From the NCBI GenBank assembly GCA_963763485.1, contig CAVXOW010000004.1:434001-498000 (forward strand): DNA of 64,000 nucleotides. The letters run 5' to 3'. The position numbers were made by a program, and so were the translations under genes. How positions within the stretch are numbered: position 1 is the first letter of the stretch; each line of letters starts with the position of its first letter. This stretch comes from CAWCKS01 sp963763485 (GTDB lineage Bacteria > Pseudomonadota > Alphaproteobacteria > Rhizobiales > Xanthobacteraceae). This document shows, piece after piece, positions 45,764 through 55,944 of the stretch. Below the pieces are notes generated by a model, which saw nothing but the letters and a program-made list of their open reading frames with translations, did not search any database and was not told the origin of the DNA.

Positions 45764-46750
45764 ATGTTCCACCGGCTGACGCGTACGGGGCTTTGGGCGA
45801 GTGCGCTCGTTGCCGCCCTTATCGGTGCTCCGCTTTCTCAAACACACGCCCAAGAATCGAGCAAGGGCTATCCGACCAGGCCGATCACGCTGATCGTGCC
45901 GTATCCGCCGGGCGGCGGCGTCGATCTGATAGGGCGGCTAGTTGCGGAAAGACTGACGGCGGCGCTCGGCCAGCAGGTAATCGTCGAAAATCGCGGGGGC
46001 GCGGGCGGCATGATCGGCACGCGCGATCTCGCCAAGGCAGCTCCCGATGGTTACACCCTCGGAGTCGGGACGAGTGGGATCAGCCTCAGCTCCAGTGCCG
46101 GCTATGACGTCAACAAGGATTTTTCGCCGATCGGCCTGATCGCCTCCACGCCGATCTTGATCGTCGCTCATCCGTCGTTTCCAGCAAAATCGCTGGCCGA
46201 CGTGATCGCGCTCGCCAAGCAGCAGCCCGGCAAGCTGACCGCTGGCACGCCGCCAGCGCCCACGATCAACTATTTCGCCACCCAGCTTTTCAATCTGGCA
46301 GCCGGCGTTGACATTACGGTCGTCACCTACAAGGGCACTGCACAGCTTACCAACGACGTGCTCGGCAACCACGTGCCGCTCGGCTTCGATACGATCCCGG
46401 CGGCGGTCAGCAATGTGCAGGCTGGGCAATTGCTGGCGATTGCGGTGACTGGGCCGACCCGCTCGGCGGCGCTGCCCGAGGTACCGACGGCAGCCGAGTT
46501 GGGCCTGCCCGGATTCGACGCCGTGCTGTATTACGGCCTCACCGCACCCGCAGGCGTACCAGGGCCGATCATCGATCGGCTCAACAAAGAACTGCGCACG
46601 ATGCTGGCGGACGAGGACTTCAAGAAACACCTGATCTCCGTCGGCGACGATCCGGCGCCGAGCACGCCCGAACAATACGCGGAAAATATCAAGCGCGAGG
46701 AAGGTAAATGGGCTGCGCTGGTCGCGAAGCTCGGTTTGAAGATCGAGTAG
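45764..46750 (+). CDS. Tripartite tricarboxylate transporter substrate-binding protein (Bug/TctC family)
   Basis: The 328-residue periplasmic protein has a signal peptide (LWASALVAALIGAPLSQTHA), YPTRPITLIVPYPPGGGVDL, IVENRGGAGGMIGTRDLAKA and ATTYKGTAQ-like TYKGTAQLTNDVLGN, all hallmarks of the Bug family. These proteins bind carboxylates for a TctAB permease; no permease genes are adjacent, so it is an orphan receptor, which is usual for the family. Confidence 0.85.
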   Translation: MFHRLTRTGLWASALVAALIGAPLSQTHAQESSKGYPTRPITLIVPYPPGGGVDLIGRLVAERLTAALGQQVIVENRGGAGGMIGTRDLAKAAPDGYTLGVGTSGISLSSSAGYDVNKDFSPIGLIASTPILIVAHPSFPAKSLADVIALAKQQPGKLTAGTPPAPTINYFATQLFNLAAGVDITVVTYKGTAQLTNDVLGNHVPLGFDTIPAAVSNVQAGQLLAIAVTGPTRSAALPEVPTAAELGLPGFDAVLYYGLTAPAGVPGPIIDRLNKELRTMLADEDFKKHLISVGDDPAPSTPEQYAENIKREEGKWAALVAKLGLKIE

Positions 46751-46818
46751 CAACTGCGACATTGCGGGCGTTCGTGCCGCTGCTAGTGTTTAGGGGCATA
46801 TTTGGAAGGAAACACCGC

Positions 46819-47223
46819 ATGCAGTCAGTCGGCAGCCACATTCGAGCGCAGCCGCTTCTCGCTGTTCGCGACGTGCGTGCAAGTACGTCATGGTACGAGC
46901 GGCTATTGGGTTTAGTTCGTCTGGGACCAAGCGATCACGACAATATATACCAACAATTGCTCGACAATGGGCAACTGGTGTTGCAACTGCACAGTTGGAA
47001 CGACGAAGATCATCCGAACCTTACTGACCCGGAAAAGGGGCCTTGGGGTCACGGCGTTTTGGTTTGGTTCGAGGTTGACGATTTCAACGCCATTGTGGAG
47101 AGAGCGCAATTGTTGCAATCGGAGATACTGCTAGGTCCCGAAGTGAACGAGAACTCCGGTCGCCACGAATTGTGGGTTCGTGATCCCGACGGATATGTAG
47201 TGGTTGTAGCCAGCGGTAACTGA
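46819..47223 (+). CDS. VOC (glyoxalase/bleomycin resistance) family protein
   Basis: From the ATG at 46819, after GGAAGGAAAC, the 134-residue product has the paired beta-alpha-beta-beta-beta modules: LLAVRDVRASTSWYERLLGL in the first and WFEVDDFNAIVERAQLLQ ... HELWVRDPDGYVVVVAS in the second, with the C-terminal Glu metal ligand position in HELWVRDPDG. Enzyme or binding protein cannot be decided. Confidence 0.75.
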   Translation: MQSVGSHIRAQPLLAVRDVRASTSWYERLLGLVRLGPSDHDNIYQQLLDNGQLVLQLHSWNDEDHPNLTDPEKGPWGHGVLVWFEVDDFNAIVERAQLLQSEILLGPEVNENSGRHELWVRDPDGYVVVVASGN

Positions 47224-47429
47224 GGGCTTAGTCAGCAATTGGGCACAAAGCGTCGTTTCGTTGTCGGCATCGATTGTCGACTATCGGGGGCAAAGCGGAC
47301 CTAGTTTGGACATCGCATTTGGGTAGCGATTGACTCGAAGCGGACATTGGCAAACTCGATCGGGCGCAAACCATCTGATTGTCGCCGGTGCGCCAAGCCG
47401 CTATCGTCACGCGCGCTGAGGTGACTTGA

Positions 47430-47855
47430 ATGTCGGTCCTGGAAGACAAGGATGCCATCCGCGAAATCATGGCCGCCTATTGCCATGCGCTCGATACCTG
47501 CCGCTTCGCGGATGTGGCCGGCCTCTTTGCTGACGACGCGGTGTGGACGACCGACTATGGCGAGGCCAGGGGCCGCCAGGCAATCGAGGAAATGCTGCGC
47601 AACGTCGTGCCGGCCAAAGGAGAAGGGCCGCAGCGCAAGCACTACACGACCAACATCATCATCAAGGTAGACGGCGACCAGGCAAGCTCGGTATCGGACT
47701 ATCTGGTGGTGCGAGAGAGCGGCGCGAACCTCATTCCCGTCATGGGCGGCACCTACAAGGATCAGTGGGTGCGTCAGGACGGAACATGGCGGTTTAAGCG
47801 CAAAGAGATCGTGCACGACATCGGCGGCGACATGGCGCTGAAGAATGGGCGCTGA
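47430..47855 (+). CDS. SnoaL/NTF2-like family protein
   Basis: The 141-residue cone-fold protein has EIMAAYCHALDTCRFADVAG, LFADDAVWTTDYGEARGRQA and a C-terminal strand TWRFKRKEIVHDIG, typical of nuclear transport factor 2-like enzymes such as ketosteroid isomerase or hydroxylation-type SnoaL proteins. The stop codon lies in a 14-bp tandem duplication. The function is unknown. Confidence 0.72.
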   Translation: MSVLEDKDAIREIMAAYCHALDTCRFADVAGLFADDAVWTTDYGEARGRQAIEEMLRNVVPAKGEGPQRKHYTTNIIIKVDGDQASSVSDYLVVRESGANLIPVMGGTYKDQWVRQDGTWRFKRKEIVHDIGGDMALKNGR

Positions 47856-47868
47856 AGAATGGGCGCTG
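47841..47868. repeat. 14-bp tandem duplication at the stop codon
   Basis: AAGAATGGGCGCTG occurs twice in direct succession (47841-47854 and 47855-47868). The first copy contains the TGA of the SnoaL-like gene. A 14-bp change shifts the frame, so the duplication may have replaced the original C-terminus. Confidence 0.8.
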
Positions 47869-47973
47869 AGTGGTCAGTCTTCGGCGCAGCGGTCCGCGTT
47901 CGCGGCGAGAATTCTGCAATTGGCCACTCATGACTGAAGCTGATTTGATGCTGCTCGATACGGAGAGAGACAC

Positions 47974-48342
47974 ATGCCAACCGATCGCCTGACACCAGGG
48001 CTCAAAGCCGAGATCGTCACGACAGTCGACGACAAGCTTGTGGTCAAGCACATGGGAGGCGATGGCGTGCTGTCCACGCCATCGATGATCGGGTTGATGG
48101 AGCGTGCCGGCATCGAGGCCGTACAGGCATATTTGCCCGAAGGGCACACCACCGTCGGCTTCGAGGTGAACGTCAAGCATTTCGGGGCCACCCCAAAAGG
48201 CAAGAAGGTGACGGTGAGCGCCGAGCTGCTCGAGGTTGATGGGCGCAAGCTCCGATTTAAGGTCGAGGCGCACGACGAGGACAAGAAGGTTGGCGACGGC
48301 ACCCATCGGCGCGCAATCATTGCCGTTCAGCGCAGGGACTGA
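47974..48342 (+). CDS. FlK-like thioesterase family protein
   Basis: The 122-residue hotdog protein has MGGDGVLSTPSMIGLMERAG, in which a Thr and a Glu correspond to the FlK catalytic Thr and Glu, and GHTTVGFEVNVKHFGATPKG with a His near the FlK catalytic His. FlK hydrolyses fluoroacetyl-CoA; most relatives act on other short acyl-CoAs. The likely role is cytoplasmic thioester hydrolysis. Confidence 0.75.
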   Translation: MPTDRLTPGLKAEIVTTVDDKLVVKHMGGDGVLSTPSMIGLMERAGIEAVQAYLPEGHTTVGFEVNVKHFGATPKGKKVTVSAELLEVDGRKLRFKVEAHDEDKKVGDGTHRRAIIAVQRRD

Positions 48343-48562
48343 TCTGTTTCAACCGAGGTCCCGACTTGGAGCGGGTCCACTTCTGGGCGCCCTTCAGACC
48401 TCCTTGCTGCACCGCGCAATGTCCGAGTTCGAGAGCGAAGCGGGCCCGGCGCCGGCATCGCGGCTGTCAGTTCATGACCCCGGCGGACAACAGCGTTCCG
48501 TCGCACAATCGCCTCGCACATAAAATCTTGACGTTTGGGCCCTCATCGTGTGCCGTGAGCCC

Positions 48563-48977
48563 ATGAAGCCGATTTCAGTTCATACTGCTCGCTTTTGTGA
48601 CCGTTGCATCGCCGGTGGCCGCGGAGACCATGAATTTCGAGCAGGCAACCGCACTCCTGGGCGCGAGCTGCAGCAAGGACATCGACGATAATTGCCGCGG
48701 CGTTGGTCTCGACCCCGCCCGCCTGAAGGAATGCTTCCTTCGAAACCGGGACAGCCTTTCGCCGAAGTGCCAGGACGATTACCCACGCGCCTTCAGCGCC
48801 ATCGAGCAACGCATCTCGGCGCGCGCCACCCTTGCGAAGCTGTGCAATTGGGAATTGAACCATTTGTGCGGCGAGGTCCGACAGGATCCCGTCAAAGGGC
48901 TGCAGTGCCTGCTGGAATTGACCAAAAAGGCCACGCCAAACTGCAACAAAGCGATCAGCGCAGCGGACTACCGGTGA
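48563..48977 (+). CDS. Hypothetical secreted cysteine-rich protein, frameshifted in the signal peptide
   Basis: ATG at 48563 and one surplus C at about 48569 give MKRFQFILLAFVTVASPVAA-ETM, a full signal peptide. The mature part has CSKDIDDNC, LKECFLRNR, PKCQDDYP, LCNWELNHLCGE, LQCLLELTK and TPNCNKA: eight cysteines, suggesting four disulphides. The corrected length is 137 residues. The stop (48975-48977) overlaps the ATG of the OmpA-type gene by one base, so the two are translationally coupled. Confidence 0.65.
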
Positions 48978-49651
48978 TGCGGTTTTCAAGGAAACGCTGC
49001 GGAATCGGCTTGCTGGCGATCGCATTCGTGTTGCCGACGCAGCCAATGCGGGCGCAGACGGCTGCTCCAGCTGCAAACCTGGTCGATCAGCTGGTGGGTC
49101 CCGAAACGCCTGCCGATATCGATGTCGCCGCGTTGCGCCAGCAGGCGGTTGATCGGGTCAAGTCGAAGGCCGATGCGACCGCGTTGAAGCGTCCGCCGGT
49201 CGCGCCGCAGCTTCTGAAGCTGCCGCAATTCAATTTCGACGTCGCGTTCGATCCGGATTCTTCGGTGATCAGGCCGCAATCCTACCAGACCATCGGACGT
49301 ATCGCGGATGCCCTGTCCGATCTAAAGCTGCTGCACTACACCTTCCTGGTGATCGACCACACCGAAGCCGCAGGCCGCCGCGACGCCAACTTGACGCTTA
49401 GCCAGCGGCGGGCCGACGCGATCCGCGAGGCCCTGGTGGGCGCCTTCAAGATTTCAGCCAAGCGGCTTCAGGCGCTCGGGCTTGGGGAGGAGCAATTGCA
49501 GGATTCCTCCCGTCCGGCGTCGCCGGCCAATGTCAGGGCCCAGATTGTGACGATTGGAGAAGTCGCTGCCGCGGCTCCAAGCCAGCCGACGGCCAGCGGC
49601 GTCCAGCCGGCGAAGAAAGGTTCGGCCGCTGGGTCGAAGAAGCGCCGCTGA
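48977..49651 (+). CDS. OmpA family protein
   Basis: The 224-residue protein has a signal peptide (GIGLLAIAFVLPTQPMRA, cleavage before QTAAP), then an OmpA C-terminal peptidoglycan-binding domain: FNFDVAFDPDSSVIRPQSYQ, LVIDHTEAAGRRDANLTLSQ and RRADAIREALV...ISAKRLQALG. The usual G-H-T-D of this domain is IDHTEAAG here. It may tether the outer membrane or its partner, the cysteine-rich protein coupled upstream, to the wall. Confidence 0.78.
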   Translation: MRFSRKRCGIGLLAIAFVLPTQPMRAQTAAPAANLVDQLVGPETPADIDVAALRQQAVDRVKSKADATALKRPPVAPQLLKLPQFNFDVAFDPDSSVIRPQSYQTIGRIADALSDLKLLHYTFLVIDHTEAAGRRDANLTLSQRRADAIREALVGAFKISAKRLQALGLGEEQLQDSSRPASPANVRAQIVTIGEVAAAAPSQPTASGVQPAKKGSAAGSKKRR

Positions 49652-49699
49652 ATCAGTGATCGGAACCCAGGAGCTCGCTTAGCAACTCTCTCCGATGCG

Positions 49700-50236
49700 C
49701 TAGTTTGCAAACGCGTTGCCGTCCTGAACCGAGCAGGACGCTGTCCCGGCCGACACCGATTCGAACTCGACTGTCTTACCCGTCGCGTTGCTGCGTGCGG
49801 ATGCCACGCCCGAGCCGGCCTTGCCGCTGACAACCTCCGCGCTGCACGACGACCCGCCGTCGAACGTGATGCTTATTCTTCGGCCGAGACCGCCATTGTT
49901 CATGGTCGCCGTTAGCGTGTTGCCCTGGAACGAGACTGCACCCGCGCCTTCGCTGTCTGAGCCTGCCATTCCCACGCGATCCTTCGTGCCCGTCGCGCGC
50001 CGCGACGCGGAGACCGAAGACAGTCTTTTGAACAGCTGGCCCTTGCTGCTGACATAGATTGAATAAACGAAAGGAAGCGACACGGTCTTGAACGCGGTCT
50101 CCCCCGCCGCGCGTTGACTACGCGCTTCATCCCAACTGACCCGCAGTGTCTTGCCGTAAAAGCTTTGCGGTGCAGCCACCGCATTCGTCGCCAGTGTAAT
50201 TCCAGCGCACAACGCGACGTATCCAAGATTCTTCAT
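49700..50236 (-). CDS. Hypothetical secreted protein
   Basis: A signal peptide (VALCAGITLATNAVA, cleavage before APQSF) is followed by a 155-residue mature part with SFYGKTLRVSWDEARSQRAA, GNTLTATMNNGGLGRRISIT and a disulphide-type pair (SSCSAEV, ASCSVQDG). It resembles small beta-barrel or lipocalin-like proteins with low sequence conservation. Function unknown. Confidence 0.6.
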   Translation of the reverse strand: MKNLGYVALCAGITLATNAVAAPQSFYGKTLRVSWDEARSQRAAGETAFKTVSLPFVYSIYVSSKGQLFKRLSSVSASRRATGTKDRVGMAGSDSEGAGAVSFQGNTLTATMNNGGLGRRISITFDGGSSCSAEVVSGKAGSGVASARSNATGKTVEFESVSAGTASCSVQDGNAFAN

Positions 50237-50732
50237 ACGTTAAGCCTTTAACTCTGGCTCCCGCGCGTTACAGCAAGCCACTTGCGCGTTCAAGAGTTGC
50301 GTATGACATGTCCGTTCGGGCGATTTCTTCGTCCAGAAGCGCGATGCAGGCCGCGCGATACACGGCGCACTCGTCGGATATCGGAAGGTGTTGCATGATT
50401 GCCTCGCAGAGCCTGCTGAATTTCTACAGGCTCAACCGATGCATATCGCGTGAGTTCCTCCCATCGCGATCTTGCTGGCGCAATCAGACGACGGACGTTG
50501 GCAATATCTCCGCCGGTTCAAGCTCTACATGAAGCGCTTCATGTTTGAGCTGAAGTTGCTCAAAAGATTGCCGCAGCGATTATCCCCATGAACTTCCGCA
50601 CTGCGATTTGATCCCGCGCGCGAACGGTGTCACCGTTTGCTGCAGCGCGTGTGCTTGAGACAAATCGGCGCGACGCCGTGTTTGCCCCTCCGCCCGCCGC
50701 ACCTCGCCACCAAACCGATTGGAGCGGTTCCA
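50237..50732. other. Intergenic region of 496 bp with one short frame
   Basis: Only the 42-codon minus-strand frame at 50268-50396 has any coding character. Downstream sequence (50400-50730) includes GAAGCGCTTCATG-type short repeats but no supported gene. Confidence 0.4.
50268..50396 (-). CDS. Short ORF, 42 aa
   Basis: MQHLPISDECAVYRAACIAL followed by LDEEIARTDMSYATLERASGLL has consistent codon use and an amphipathic helical pattern. Upstream the frame is open for only nine more codons. It may be the C-terminal remnant of a longer gene. No function can be assigned. Confidence 0.3.
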   Translation of the reverse strand: MQHLPISDECAVYRAACIALLDEEIARTDMSYATLERASGLL

Positions 50733-51678
50733 ATGGCTAGCGACAGTCTGGCGTCCATTGTTGCCTTTCAGCAACCCAAAAGGGCGAAGCGCAGCGCCCA
50801 ACGCACGCGCACGCAGCGCAAGCGGCAAAGGGCCAAGGCCCCTGCCCCGCCGGAAACTGAAGCTGCTCCCTCTCAAGATGTTGAATTGCGATCTTCCGAC
50901 ACATTGATCCCGGCGGAGTTTTCGACGGCGGAGTTCTCGTCGGAAGATTTGACCGTCGCCGAACCATCTGCCCCACCGCCCTCGCCTGCCACATCGGGCG
51001 TCATCGCGCCGTCGCGGCCGTGGATCGCCGCGATCCTTCTGGCGGGCGCGGCGCTGGCGCTCGCCGGCGTCGGCATCACCACGAATGGCTGGTTCGCCCG
51101 CTCGCTCGGCGCGAGCGATACCGCCGGATGGCTGTTCCTGGCGATCGGCGTTGCCGCCGATCTCGTCGCGCTGGTGATGCCGTCATGTGCCGCGACACTC
51201 TGGCAAGCCCGCCAGCGCTCCACCTCGCTTGCGGGTTGGGCGGTGTGGGCGATGACCTTTGTCTTTGCGGTCACCGCCGGCATCGGGTTTGCGTCGGTCA
51301 ACATCACCGATGTGGCCGCGGCGCGAGCGGCGCGCGTGACGCCCGCGGTTGCGACCGCTCAATCAGCCTTGAGCGACGCCATGGCGGCGCGCGACCGCGA
51401 ATGTTTGAATGGCGTCGGAAAATTCTGCCGCGAGCGCGAAGCTGCGGTCGCCGAACGCCGCCAGATTCTCGATACCGCCATGGCAATCGGTCGAGCATAC
51501 GTCGGACCCGCAAACCGATGCCGCGATCAAACTCGTCGCATGGGTGAGCCATGGCTGGCTGCGGCCATCGGGCGACGACTTCGCCATGCTGCGCCTGATC
51601 CTGCTGGCGTTGCTGCCGCAGATCGGCGGCATTTTGCTGATGGTCAGCCGATCAGCGCTGCGGGGCGGCGGGAGCTGA
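50733..51678 (+). CDS. Hypothetical multi-pass membrane protein, frameshifted near 51486
   Basis: The N-terminal 85 residues are basic then acidic and low in complexity (KRAKRSAQRTRTQRKRQRAK ... SPATSGVIAP). Three helices follow (WIAAILLAGAALALAGVGIT, AGWLFLAIGVAADLVALVMP, AVWAMTFVFAVTAGIGFASV), then a helical cysteine-containing loop. One surplus A at 51485-51486 breaks the frame; corrected it continues SVEHTSDPQTDAAIKLVAW and ends with a fourth helix (MLRLILLALLPQIGGILLMV), 314 residues. Its layout recalls plasmid and ICE-associated rhizobial membrane proteins with a coiled loop. Family not named. Confidence 0.6.
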
Positions 51679-51900
51679 TTTCCGGAGACGCGCAAATCGA
51701 ACCCAGCGCCTCAGGGCGACAACGGACCAGATCGCCTCGACCATCCCGAACGGCCAGGCGCCTTGCAGGAATCCGTAAGCCGATGCGAGCACGCAGGCGA
51801 TCGCGAATGGCAGGGCGTAGAACTTGCTCCTCTCCTCGAGCGCATAGAAGACGAGCATCATCGTCACCGCAAGCAGTCCAAAACCGGTCAGCCAGTCCAT
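51652..51900 (-). CDS. Small three-helix membrane protein
   Basis: The 82-residue product has hydrophobic segments around residues 4-20, 27-46 and 48-66 (MDWLTGFGLLAVTMMLVFYA, ALPFAIACVLASAYGFLQGA) and a basic tail. The WPFGMVEAIWSVVALRRW segment is conserved in rhizobial homologues that I recall. Its ATG directly abuts the stop of the metal transporter upstream, so the two are one transcript. Its 3' end overlaps the convergent membrane gene by 27 bases. Confidence 0.6.
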   Translation of the reverse strand: MDWLTGFGLLAVTMMLVFYALEERSKFYALPFAIACVLASAYGFLQGAWPFGMVEAIWSVVALRRWVRFARLRKSAPAAPQR

Positions 51901-52335
51901 TCATCTGCTCCGCTGTGTGCCTTTTGCGACGCCGAGGGTACCGAACACACACGGCTCGAGCAGCGGCCAGGCAGTCGCCACCCCGGCCAACAGTGTTGCC
52001 GTGATCATCAGCGCCGCCACCGGTCCCGTCATCCGGCGCTTCTGCCGGAAAAGCTGCCAGCCGATCCAAATCCAGGCTCCGATCACGATCAAGGCCGCAA
52101 GCCTGCTGACCCACCCTTGCGCGTGATCGAGCAGCGCGAGGATCCCGCCGACACTGCCGACGATAACCGGCGGCAATGTCAGGGGCAGGATACAGCAGGC
52201 CGTGCAGGCCACCGCGGCGATTGCCGTTGCGGCCGCGACGCGAGGGCCGCGGCGTTCGACGCCCTTGTCCTCATTGCACCCGCAGGTTTGCGGCGTGTCG
52301 CATGCAACGCTGCACGATGGATCAATAACGCTCAT
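51901..52335 (-). CDS. MerT/MerC-like metal ion transporter
   Basis: The 144-residue protein has a cysteine-rich N-terminus (SCSVACDTPQTCGC), a first helix with paired cysteines (ATAIAAVACTACCILPLTLP) and three further helices, as in inner-membrane mercuric ion importers of the MerT/MerC/MerF group. I start at the ATG at 52333-52335 after CGGAGGAATCAC. It is divergent from a MerR-family regulator with a typical MerR promoter between. The metal (Hg, or another thiophilic ion) cannot be fixed; no merA or merP is nearby. Confidence 0.65.
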   Translation of the reverse strand: MSVIDPSCSVACDTPQTCGCNEDKGVERRGPRVAAATAIAAVACTACCILPLTLPPVIVGSVGGILALLDHAQGWVSRLAALIVIGAWIWIGWQLFRQKRRMTGPVAALMITATLLAGVATAWPLLEPCVFGTLGVAKGTQRSR

Positions 52336-52371
52336 GTGATTCCTCCGATGGCTGTTTCGTGGAGGCTCAAA

Positions 52372-52402
52372 GAGGTACCTCCTCAAGCCACTTGAGGTTC
52401 AA
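52372..52402 (-). promoter_or_regulatory. MerR-type promoter and operator for the transporter gene
   Basis: On the minus strand TTGAAC (52402-52397) and TACCTC (52377-52372) are separated by 19 bp, the long spacer typical of MerR-activated promoters. Within the spacer lies a perfect palindrome CCTCAAG-CCA-CTTGAGG (52381-52397). The site is between the divergent regulator and transporter genes, 37 bases before the latter's ATG. Confidence 0.7.
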
Positions 52403-52422
52403 GCCCTGATTTGGAGGAGCAA

Positions 52423-52818
52423 ATGCGGATTGGTGTTGTGGCGGAGCGGACCGGCGCCTCGGTGCCGACGATCCGCTACTACGAGGAAATCGGGCTGCTT
52501 CGCCACGCCGCGCGCAGAGGCGGCCAGCGCGACTACGACAATGAAGACCTTCGCCGTGTCGCGTTCATCCGGCGATGCCGCAACTTCGATTTCTCGATTG
52601 AGCAGATACGCGTGCTGCTGTCGCTCATTCAAGGCAATAGCCCCTGCGCCGGGGCGCGGTCCGCGGCCGAGGAACGCCTCGCCGAGATCCGCAGCAAGAT
52701 CGCTGAACTCACTGTCCTCGAAAGCGCGATCGCTTCATTGGTCGACACCTGCAAGACGGTCTGCCACGGAGGGACGGCGTCCGAGTGCGTCATCCTCGAC
52801 GCGCAGCCTGCCAGATAG
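52423..52818 (+). CDS. MerR family metal-responsive transcriptional regulator
   Basis: The 131-residue protein has the winged helix-turn-helix (MRIGVVAERTGASVPTIRYY, EEIGLLRHAARRGGQRDY), a dimerisation helix and cysteines at 75, 110, 114 and 122. The Cys75-Cys110 spacing of 35 equals that of the first two metal ligands of Hg MerR and PbrR/CadR, while the third cysteine is displaced. It probably senses a thiophilic metal and activates the divergent transporter. The ATG at 52423 follows GGAGGAGCAA. Confidence 0.82.
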   Translation: MRIGVVAERTGASVPTIRYYEEIGLLRHAARRGGQRDYDNEDLRRVAFIRRCRNFDFSIEQIRVLLSLIQGNSPCAGARSAAEERLAEIRSKIAELTVLESAIASLVDTCKTVCHGGTASECVILDAQPAR

Positions 52819-52865
52819 CGCGCCGTGATTCACAGGAGCGGCGACGATGGCAGGTTCGCACTCCC

Positions 52866-54398
<1,533 letters not shown>

Positions 54399-54516
54399 GC
54401 TTGCTTACGCCCTGCCCGCGGCCGCGCCGGAATAATGGCTGCGGCCGCCACGGATTGGTTTCAATTCGGTCTAGCATGCGGTTTGGCGGGCGGAAAATAG
54501 CCAAAGGAAGGGCCAA

Positions 54517-54921
54517 ATGACCGAAACGACGGCTGATGTGACCCAGGGCGTCACCGGCGGGCCAAGGCTCTTGCTGCGACTGGAGGGGTTAACGCTGTTT
54601 GCCGGCGCGGTGGTGGCGTTTTCGATGACCGACCAGCCATGGTGGCTGTTCGCGGCCCTGATCCTGGTGCCCGATCTGTCGATGCTCGGCTATCTCGCCG
54701 GCAGCCGCGTCGGCGCTGTCGTCTACAACGCCGTGCACGTGACGTTCGGGCCGATCGTGCTCACGGTCGCCGGCCTGCTGTTCGGCGATCTGCCGGTGCT
54801 CGGCGTCGCGATGATCTGGCTCGCCCATGTCGGCATCGACCGAGCGCTCGGCTACGGCCTGAAATATAGCCACGGCTTTGGCTTCACCCATCTGGGCCGG
54901 ATCGGACGCAGTGGCGCGTAG
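54517..54921 (+). CDS. DUF4260 family membrane protein
   Basis: The 134-residue protein has LLLRLEGLTLFAGAVVAFSM, WWLFAALILVPDLSMLGYLA and GYGLKYSHGFGFTHLGRIGR, the full DUF4260 pattern with four helices and the PDLSMLGY core. Its function is unknown. It is divergent from the carboxylase gene (119 bases between). Confidence 0.82.
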   Translation: MTETTADVTQGVTGGPRLLLRLEGLTLFAGAVVAFSMTDQPWWLFAALILVPDLSMLGYLAGSRVGAVVYNAVHVTFGPIVLTVAGLLFGDLPVLGVAMIWLAHVGIDRALGYGLKYSHGFGFTHLGRIGRSGA

Positions 54922-55057
54922 ATTGCGTCACGGCAATTCCAGGCCAAATCCGCGATTTGTCGCGTCGCCCAGGGGGCGATGGAACTCTTTGCCGCAGCAT
55001 CGAACCTGAGACTTTGCGTCGGCGTTAACTGGGCAGCGTCCCAACCCGGAGTGCCCC

Positions 55058-55537
55058 ATGATGTCCATGCTCAATCTTGCGCCGGCAGGCCTGCTGCTGA
55101 CCTCGCTTCTGTCAACCGCTGCAATGGCTGCGCCGCTCGGCCCGTTCGCGCCGTTGACAGGAACATGGTCCGGCTCGGGCACTATCGACTTCAAGGACGG
55201 GCACAGCGAGCGGCTGCGCTGCCGCGCCGACGAAGCCGGCGGCCAGGACACCCTGCGGCTCACGCTGCGTTGCGCGAGCGACAGCTACAATTTCGAGCTC
55301 TCGAGCGACGTTGCCTATCAGGACGGCGCCATCACCGGCACCTGGAGCGAAACAACCCACAATGCGAAGGGCCCGGTGACCGGCAGCGCCCGCGGCAACC
55401 AGATCGACGTCGCCGCGCGCGGCCAAAATTTTGCCGCCAACCTCCGGCTGACGACACAAGGCAACCGGCAGGTGGTGTCGATCAGCGCGGCCGGCAGCGA
55501 GATTTCCGAGGTGATGCTGGAGATGAGCCGGAGGTAG
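55058..55537 (+). CDS. Hypothetical secreted protein
   Basis: A signal peptide (LLLTSLLSTAAMAAP) precedes a mature beta-rich domain GPFAPLTGTWSGSGTIDFKD ... LRCRADEAGG ... LRLTLRCASDSYNFELSSDV, which alternates strands in the manner of lipocalin-like proteins. Two cysteines (LRCRA, LRCAS) may bond. An upstream Met at 55058 is taken as start (MMSML). Family not recognised, though similar small proteins occur across Bradyrhizobium. Confidence 0.65.
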   Translation: MMSMLNLAPAGLLLTSLLSTAAMAAPLGPFAPLTGTWSGSGTIDFKDGHSERLRCRADEAGGQDTLRLTLRCASDSYNFELSSDVAYQDGAITGTWSETTHNAKGPVTGSARGNQIDVAARGQNFAANLRLTTQGNRQVVSISAAGSEISEVMLEMSRR

Positions 55538-55570
55538 GGGCGATCATCTCAAGCTGAAGCCGAGCCACGT

Positions 55571-55668
55571 CCTCCGCTCATTCCCGCGAAGGCGGGAATC
55601 CAGAGGCCGCGACGATACGTGGATTGGTTTGGCAAAGACTGGGTCCCCGCTTCCGCGGGGACGAGCGG
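55571..55668. repeat. Intergenic repeat, copy 2 (inverted relative to 4175-4271)
   Basis: Begins CCTCCGCTCATTCCCGCGAA and ends CCGCGGGGACGAGCGG. Each end contains a hairpin (TTCCCGCGAAGGCGGGAA; GTCCCCGCTTCCGCGGGGAC). It matches the reverse complement of the copy near 4.2 kb and lies just after the FlhX gene's end on the other strand. Confidence 0.65.
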
Positions 55669-55674
55669 CAGTCG

Positions 55675-55944
55675 TTATTTCACCCGGCCCGACAATCTCA
55701 GCACGAAAATCAAAACCTCGGCGACGGCCTTGTAGAGCTCGGTCGGGATCTCGTCGCCGATCTCGACGCGCGACAGCGCGCCGGCCAACACCTCGTTCTC
55801 CTCGATCGGGATGTTGTTGGCCCTGGCAACCTCGATGATCTTCGCCCCGATCGTGCCTCGGCCCTTGGCGATGACGGTCGGCGCACCCTTCTTGTCGTAA
55901 TGCAGCGCGACAGCAAGCTGCTGCTGTTGCTCGGCCGCACTCAT
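55675..55944 (-). CDS. FlhX: orphan FlhB-type C-terminal export-switch protein
   Basis: The 89-residue protein matches the cytoplasmic C-terminal domain of FlhB/YscU: LHYDKKGAPTVIAKGRGTIG, AKIIEVARANNIPIEENEVL and GDEIPTELYKAVAEVLIFVL. It has no membrane helices and lacks the NPTH autocleavage motif that lies before this region in FlhB, so it resembles free FlhX, which can partly replace cleaved FlhB in the flagellar export gate. Its ATG overlaps the last four bases of fliK, suggesting coupled translation and a role with hook-length switching. Confidence 0.82.
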   Translation of the reverse strand: MSAAEQQQQLAVALHYDKKGAPTVIAKGRGTIGAKIIEVARANNIPIEENEVLAGALSRVEIGDEIPTELYKAVAEVLIFVLRLSGRVK

